A stretch of 64,000 nucleotides of DNA from Mantis religiosa. Lineage: Eukaryota; Arthropoda; Insecta; Mantodea; Mantidae. Positions 59,326-64,000 of the stretch are shown here, piece after piece. The notes under the pieces are model-generated. The model did no database searches and was not told the origin of the DNA. It saw only the letters and a program-made list of their open reading frames with translations. The stretch spans positions 99,694,024 through 99,758,023 of the forward strand of contig CM060955.1 in assembly GCA_030765055.1 (NCBI GenBank), read 5' to 3'. How positions within the stretch are numbered: the first letter of the stretch is position 1; every line of letters starts with the position of its first letter. The translations under genes were made by a program, and so were the position numbers.

Positions 59326-59793
59326 AGAGAGAAATTTTGGAAATTAAGTGATGCAAAAGTTCAGGAAGGCATTTTTGTCGGACCACAAATAAGAGAACTT
59401 GTAAAGGATCCTGCATTTGACCAACTTTTGGAGGGGAAAGAAAAGGAAGCTTGGGAAGCCTTCAAGAGTGTTGTTCATGGATTTTTAGGCAACAAAAGAG
59501 ATTCCAACTACAAGCATTTGGTGAGAATGCTCCTACAAAAATGCCGTAACCTTGGATGCAACTTGTCCCTTAAGATCCATTTTCTCCACTCCCACCTAGA
59601 CTTTTTCCCTCCTAGTTGTGGAGCTGTTAGTGATGAACATGGGGAGAAATTCCATCAGGACATTTCTGTTATGGAACAAAAATATCAGGACCGTTGGAAT
59701 GAAGTAATGCTTGCGGATTACTGTTGGTCTTTGTGTAGGGATTCTGCGGAACTCCATCACAAGAGGCAAGCTAAAAGACGACAAAGTCAATAG
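59326..59793 (+). pseudogene. C-terminal fragment of a multi-copy arthropod transposon-associated ORF
   Basis: The frame is open from before 59326: REKFWKLSDAKVQEGIFVGP, then QIRELVKDPAFDQLL, FLGNKRDSNYKHLVRMLLQK, IHFLHSHLDFFPPSCGAVSD, EHGEKFHQDISVMEQKYQDR and MLADYCWSLCRDS, with TAG at 59791-59793. I recognise this block as the end of an ORF repeated many times in arthropod genomes and regarded as transposon-derived; its enzyme class is not clear to me. The upstream two thirds are absent, so this is a fragment. The last 155 or so codons are intact. Confidence 0.65.
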
Positions 59794-59939
59794 GCTACCA
59801 CATGATTCTCTTCAGATACGACTATCTGCGAAGCATTTTTCCAGCAATTTAGAACTCTTAGCATGTAATTACCAGTTTAAAAAATCAAATGCACTTTCAT
59901 TGTTAGCATGTATGTAATTAAAATGTATCCTCTTCTCTC

Positions 59940-60725
59940 AATCCGTTAATATATAATACTTCCACCTTGTGTATATCATAGAAACTAGAGCTAATAAAAA
60001 TGTTCAATGTCATATTTGTTTTTCTCAACCCAAAATTAGTAGGAATTGCCTCATGAAGTGCTCGAAACATTCAAAAATTATTTTTTGTTGCCCAGTGTAT
60101 TTAAAAAACATTTTAGTTTGTTAGTATGAAATGTGTGATTCTTTGCACAACTCCGTAAATGAGATCCAAATACATTTACATTTGTTAATAACGAAACTGT
60201 ATCTCTATTTAACCAAATTTGAGGATCTTTTGAGATGTTTCAAACAGCTACAGTTAGAATTCGAAATACATTTCATAAACATTTAATGTTATTTATGTTC
60301 TGTAGTAGCAAAAGAGAAAGATATCTTAAAGTAGAGAACAGATTCCAGGTAGTGAATACAAAGGAGTGTTAATCAGTAATACAACAAGTTTCCAAGTATA
60401 ACTAGCAATTAAGAAAGCTGAAAAAATTAAAACAAAACCATGCTACTTGCGAATAAGTGAATAGTAAGTAATAATAAGTGAATAATAAGTAATAAGCATC
60501 ACCAAAATAAATAAATAACGAAATAAAGACTAACAATGCCATACAATGCATAATACAACAGTGTCATCAAGCACGAAAAGCTCCGGAGCAGAAGAAATGC
60601 ACAATTATCACATAAACGAGCCTTAATTGTTCATGTTAAAGATTATTTTATTTTAGAGATAATATAACATGATTAATTATTGCAAATATGAAGAAATATA
60701 CAGTTGGAAACAATAAATTAGCTGC
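59940..60725. other. Intergenic, nothing recognised
   Basis: AT-rich with short GAATAAGTAATAA-type repeats near 60450-60500. Confidence 0.6.
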
Positions 60726-60729
60726 ACCC

Positions 60730-60948
60730 ATGGTGCTCCTCTGTAGCATGATGGTAGCGTGTCTGCTTTCCAATCTCGGTCAGGGTGAATTATCTGGGTA
60801 AGGTATCTTCTTCGGAGTTTTCCTTTATCCTGAAACATAGATGTAGGGAAAATCTAAGCTTTATCCAGCCTGGTCTCATTAGAGGATCATTTCACCTATT
60901 TCATTCGTCGTCCGATATCACCTAAGTTGGAGGAAGTTAAACAAATCT
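60730..60948 (+). mobile_element. SINE family 1, head deleted
   Basis: TGTAGCATGATGGTAGCGTG runs into CCAATCTCGGTCAGGGTGAA with the anticodon-arm part missing. The tail includes TCGTCCGATATCACCTAAGT and GTTGGAGGAAGTTAA. Confidence 0.75.
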
Positions 60949-61389
60949 CAAATCAGGGCACAAAAGATGTAGTATAGTTTCTTGTATAACAATTATTTTA
61001 TTTCAGATATAACTTAATTGCTAAAACATAGAAAAAATATTGTCTAATACTTGAAGACATGTAAAGCAAATCCTATTTGTACCTATTTGTTAAAACTCAT
61101 TTCAATTTTATTTTCTTTACTTGCAAAATTTTAGGACAGTTTTCTTCGCGTAAACCCAACTACAGAAATAACTGTCAAGTATATTTAGGTCATAAACAAT
61201 TCAAATGTCTTCCCCGATGACTCTCCTTCCTGGTCGTTACTAATTCTTTCATTTGCACAGATTCGCTCAACTTAAGTGACACTTCGTGATACTGACAGCT
61301 GAAAGTGTGAATGCACCTTCTGGTTTTCAGCCTATTCAAAGCTTCAACTGATGTTATCCTTCCTTCCTTAATTAATTAATTAATATATT

Positions 61390-62500
61390 TATTTATTATC
61401 TGCAGTAAAAATTACAGTCTAATTCATAGCATCGTCAGGTACATGAATTTTACATAGATTCATAGATTATACAAAAACAAATATTCATAGATTTAGATTA
61501 GCTGTAATAATTACATGGAATTCATAGCATCGTCAAAGTGCAATACAATAAATATGTACAATGTGATTAAATGCAATGTATACAATGACATCATTAATGT
61601 ACAAACAAGTAATACAATGTGATAATATATCTAATCATAAGAATATAGTAATATGGCAACTATGTTGCACTTTTTCTGACATTCGCCGTTTAGTATACAT
61701 AACACAATAACTTCAAAAGAAAAAGAAAAACCACAAGAATTTAATTTCACAATATTAAACTGAGATTAATCACAACTCAGTTTGTACAATAATAGAGGAA
61801 CTTTTTTCTTCAGCTATGATACATACAGTAAATATATTCTTTGTACACACTCAAAACGTCAAGACTAAAAACTAACACTTTGTGTGAGGCTAAGATTTTG
61901 AAATTCATGTATGGTATATGGCTTGTAAAACAATAGGAGTTTACGTAATTTACTTTTGAATTGCTTATTAACCAGTGATTTTATTTTCTGTGGTAATTTA
62001 TTATACAAACAAATTCCTGTGTGGGCAATTATGTTGAGGCTTTTGTTAATCCTGTGGGAGTTCAAATGCAAATTATTTGCAATTATGGAGTTGTGCAAAT
62101 GAAAATCATAATTTTTTTTTAAATATCTTGCATTCTGGTGGACAAAACACATTGTTTCTAACAGGTAATATTTCCAATTCTTGAAAGATGCCTTTGCTAG
62201 GGGTTCTAATAGATACCTTTTTCATTATTCTTATAATTTTCTTTTGAATTTTAAATACCTGGGATACTTTTGGTGAGGAATGTTATAATGGTCTGGCACA
62301 GGAGATGTGAGTTTGCACGTAGCCGAAATATACTGATCGCAAGACATTTAACGTACAACATTACTAAGGACTTAGAATGCATAGCACAAACGAGTAAGTT
62401 TATGTATTAACTTATCAGTATGAGTACTCCAGGAGAGATGTGAGTCAATCCAAACACCAAGAACCCTTAATAGAGGTTTAGACAAAGGTCAGCAATTTCG
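61390..62500 (-). pseudogene. 3' part of a jockey/CR1-type LINE
   Basis: The minus frame (62152-61865) reads MCFVHQNARYLKKNYDFHLH, IIANNLHLNSHRINKSL and GICLYNKLPQKIKSL, the end of a LINE RT. Upstream to 62500 degraded RT-tail codons can be followed. The 3' UTR down to about 61390 contains a repeated AATTCATAGCATCGTCA block. Confidence 0.7.
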
Positions 62501-62805
62501 TCCTAATAATGAATGTTAAGAACTGCATTTCATTCAAAAGTATAATTCTGGTGTTTATGAGTACAAATGTTGTTAATTTATTTATTTAAAGGTTTCATAA
62601 ATGTTTTGAAAGTCAAGTAGTATGTGGAGCTGCTGCGAGGGATACTATATTTTGAACCTTGGCAACCCTCAATATTGTAGGTGTCATCTGACGTTTCCAG
62701 TGTAAAGTTTGACATTGTTGACCATAATCTATTTTAGATATTTTCTCAATAGAGCATCATTTGTTTTGTTTACGTTAACTTGAAAATTGTTTCTCAACAA
62801 AAAAC

Positions 62806-63600
62806 ATGGAATTAATTCATGAAAATGTTCGTGCAATGATTTATTACGTCTTTAGACAAGGATTATCAATACAAGAATGCATCCATCAACTAACTTCCCC
62901 ACTTGGCGACGAAGCTCCATCCTTTGCCACTGTGAAACGCTGGTATAACGAATTTAATCGTAGCGCCCGTTCGCTCAATGATGAAGTTCGTCATGGTCAT
63001 CCAAACAGACCAGAAAACATTGATGCTGTCAAAAACTAATAATCCAAGATTGTCATGTGACATAGTGTGAGATTGAGACAACCCTAGGCATTAGTTGCAG
63101 CAGCATATGTAAAATTTTGCATGATTATTTAGCCTCGAGAAAGGTTTGCTCTGGTTGGATCCCATATAATTTCACGCAATCTCAAAAAGATGCTCGTGTC
63201 GATTACTGTACACAAATGCTCAAGAAATACAATGGCTGTGCCTCAAAAGATGTATATAAGATTTTAACAGGTGAAGAATCATGGATATATGTGTATGAGC
63301 CGGAATGTAAACAGCAGACGACTTTATGGGTGTTTCAAGATGAAGCAAATCCAACAAAAGTTGTTCGCACTCGAAGCACTTCGAAGCAAATGGTCACCCT
63401 CTTTTTCAGTAAAACTGACCATGTAGCAACAATGTGTTTAGAGGAACGTGAAACGGTCAATGCCGAATAGTACACAGCCATTTGTTTGCCGGAAGTCTTT
63501 GGTGAAATAAGAAAAACCAACAAGAACCGTAGGATCGTTCATCAGGACAATGCAAGCGCACACACTCACACACACGCACGCACACACACACACATCTCGT
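62806..63600 (+). pseudogene. Dead mariner transposase
   Basis: It starts MELIHENVRAMIYYVFRQGL with the mariner HTH (PSFATVKRWYNEFN). A first frame ends at 63039 in RPENIDAVKN. After a gap it resumes near 63117 with HDYLASRKVCSGWIPYNFT, MLKKYNGCASKDVYKILTGE, ESWIYVYEPECKQQTT (catalytic Asp of GDESW replaced: GEESW) and TKVVRTRSTSKQMVTLFFS. A third frame has LPEVFGEIRKTNKNRRIVHQ and DNASAH, the second catalytic Asp. There the sequence turns into a CA microsatellite and the rest is missing. Confidence 0.85.
63557..63594 (+). repeat. (CA)n microsatellite inside the mariner relic
   Basis: CACACACTCACACACACGCA and a following pure CA run, arising at the codons for the second catalytic Asp region (DNASAHT). 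Confidence 0.9.
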
Positions 63601-63691
63601 CTAACAACAGAGCACTTAAAGGCTCTAAACTTTTGCATTTTAAAATTTATACCATCAGGTGCTGTTGCAAAATGTTTGTCATCGGTGTAAT

Positions 63692-63930
63692 TGGTCCGCC
63701 TCGGTAGCTTAGATGGTAGGTAGTGCGTCAGCCTCACGTTCCAGAGGTTCCGAATTAGAATTTCGCTCAGAATGAGTTATCTGGATAAGGGTTTTTTCCG
63801 GGAGTTTTCCTTATCCTGAAAGGCGATTGTCTGGTAACTCTAAGCTGTATAGAACCTGTGGTCATTTGAGCATCATTTCACCATTTCATTCATCGTCCGA
63901 TATGGCGTGTTGAAGGACGTAAATTGAAAA
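63692..63930 (+). mobile_element. SINE family 1
   Basis: GTCCGCCTCGGTAGCTTAGA, GAGGTTCCGAATTAGAATTT, GGATAAGGGTTTTTTCCGGG, GAGCATCATTTCACCATTTC and GTTGAAGGACGTAAATTG. It lies where the 3' third of the mariner ORF would be. Confidence 0.8.
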
Positions 63931-64000
63931 AAAGATTCTTGTAATTTGTAAACGTTGTAATTTGTGAAAATCTGTTTCATAGTGGAAGTGTGTAGAGATT

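Overview
This window is nuclear DNA from a large, AT-rich, repeat-laden animal genome. An insect is most likely, plausibly a hemimetabolous one such as a cockroach or termite relative. That placement is inference from the mix of conserved single-copy genes with very long introns, several tRNA-derived SINE families, mariner, hAT and pogo-like DNA transposons, (AAT)n microsatellites and abundant Penelope-like retroelements. Two cellular genes are visible, both on the minus strand, and both are split into exons too short for simple ORF calling.

Gene 1 (about 31,750 down to 4,648, continuing past the left edge) is the WD40-repeat p60 subunit of chromatin assembly factor 1 (CHAF1B, Drosophila Caf1-105). 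A non-coding first exon and five coding exons are joined in phase and give residues 1 to 277; the rest of the propeller and the tail lie outside the window. Gene 2 (58,217 down to 41,127) is a complete DNAJC8-type J-domain protein. It has six coding exons, 259 residues, an HPD motif and a coiled-coil tail, with a 13.7 kb last intron.

Layout from left to right. 57-1,990: SINE and a broken gypsy-type gag-protease-RT remnant. 3,480-4,110: LTR-like end. 4,648-31,750: CHAF1B, its introns filled with Penelope-like (PLE) copies, a pogo-like transposon, LINE pieces, SINEs, two AAT microsatellites, a solo-LTR-like repeat and a deletion-derivative hAT element with 8-bp target duplications. 32,000-41,100: intergenic, mainly SINEs, PLE and LINE fragments and a DDE transposase fragment. 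41,127-58,217: DNAJC8, whose last intron holds a decayed LINE, a three-level nest (mariner-type element, LINE inside it, PLE inside that), further PLE fold-backs and a nearly full-length LINE with 12-bp target duplications. 59,300-64,000: a transposon-derived ORF fragment, a SINE, a LINE tail and a dead mariner.

The most interesting system is the PLE family. Most copies are fold-backs: two 3' ends joined head to head, with arms up to 499 bp. Just at or after the GIY-YIG ORF end, many copies carry a hammerhead-ribozyme core (CUGANGA, stem II, GAAA, then a 6-nt palindrome and a cleavage nucleotide). In the copy at 46,820-48,078 the ORF's stop codon lies inside the ribozyme core. In the fold-backs the arms place ribozymes on opposite strands at opposite ends. 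Hammerheads in PLEs are known in general; the ORF/ribozyme overlap, the self-complementary stem III series and the paired opposite-strand arrangement are what deserve checking here.
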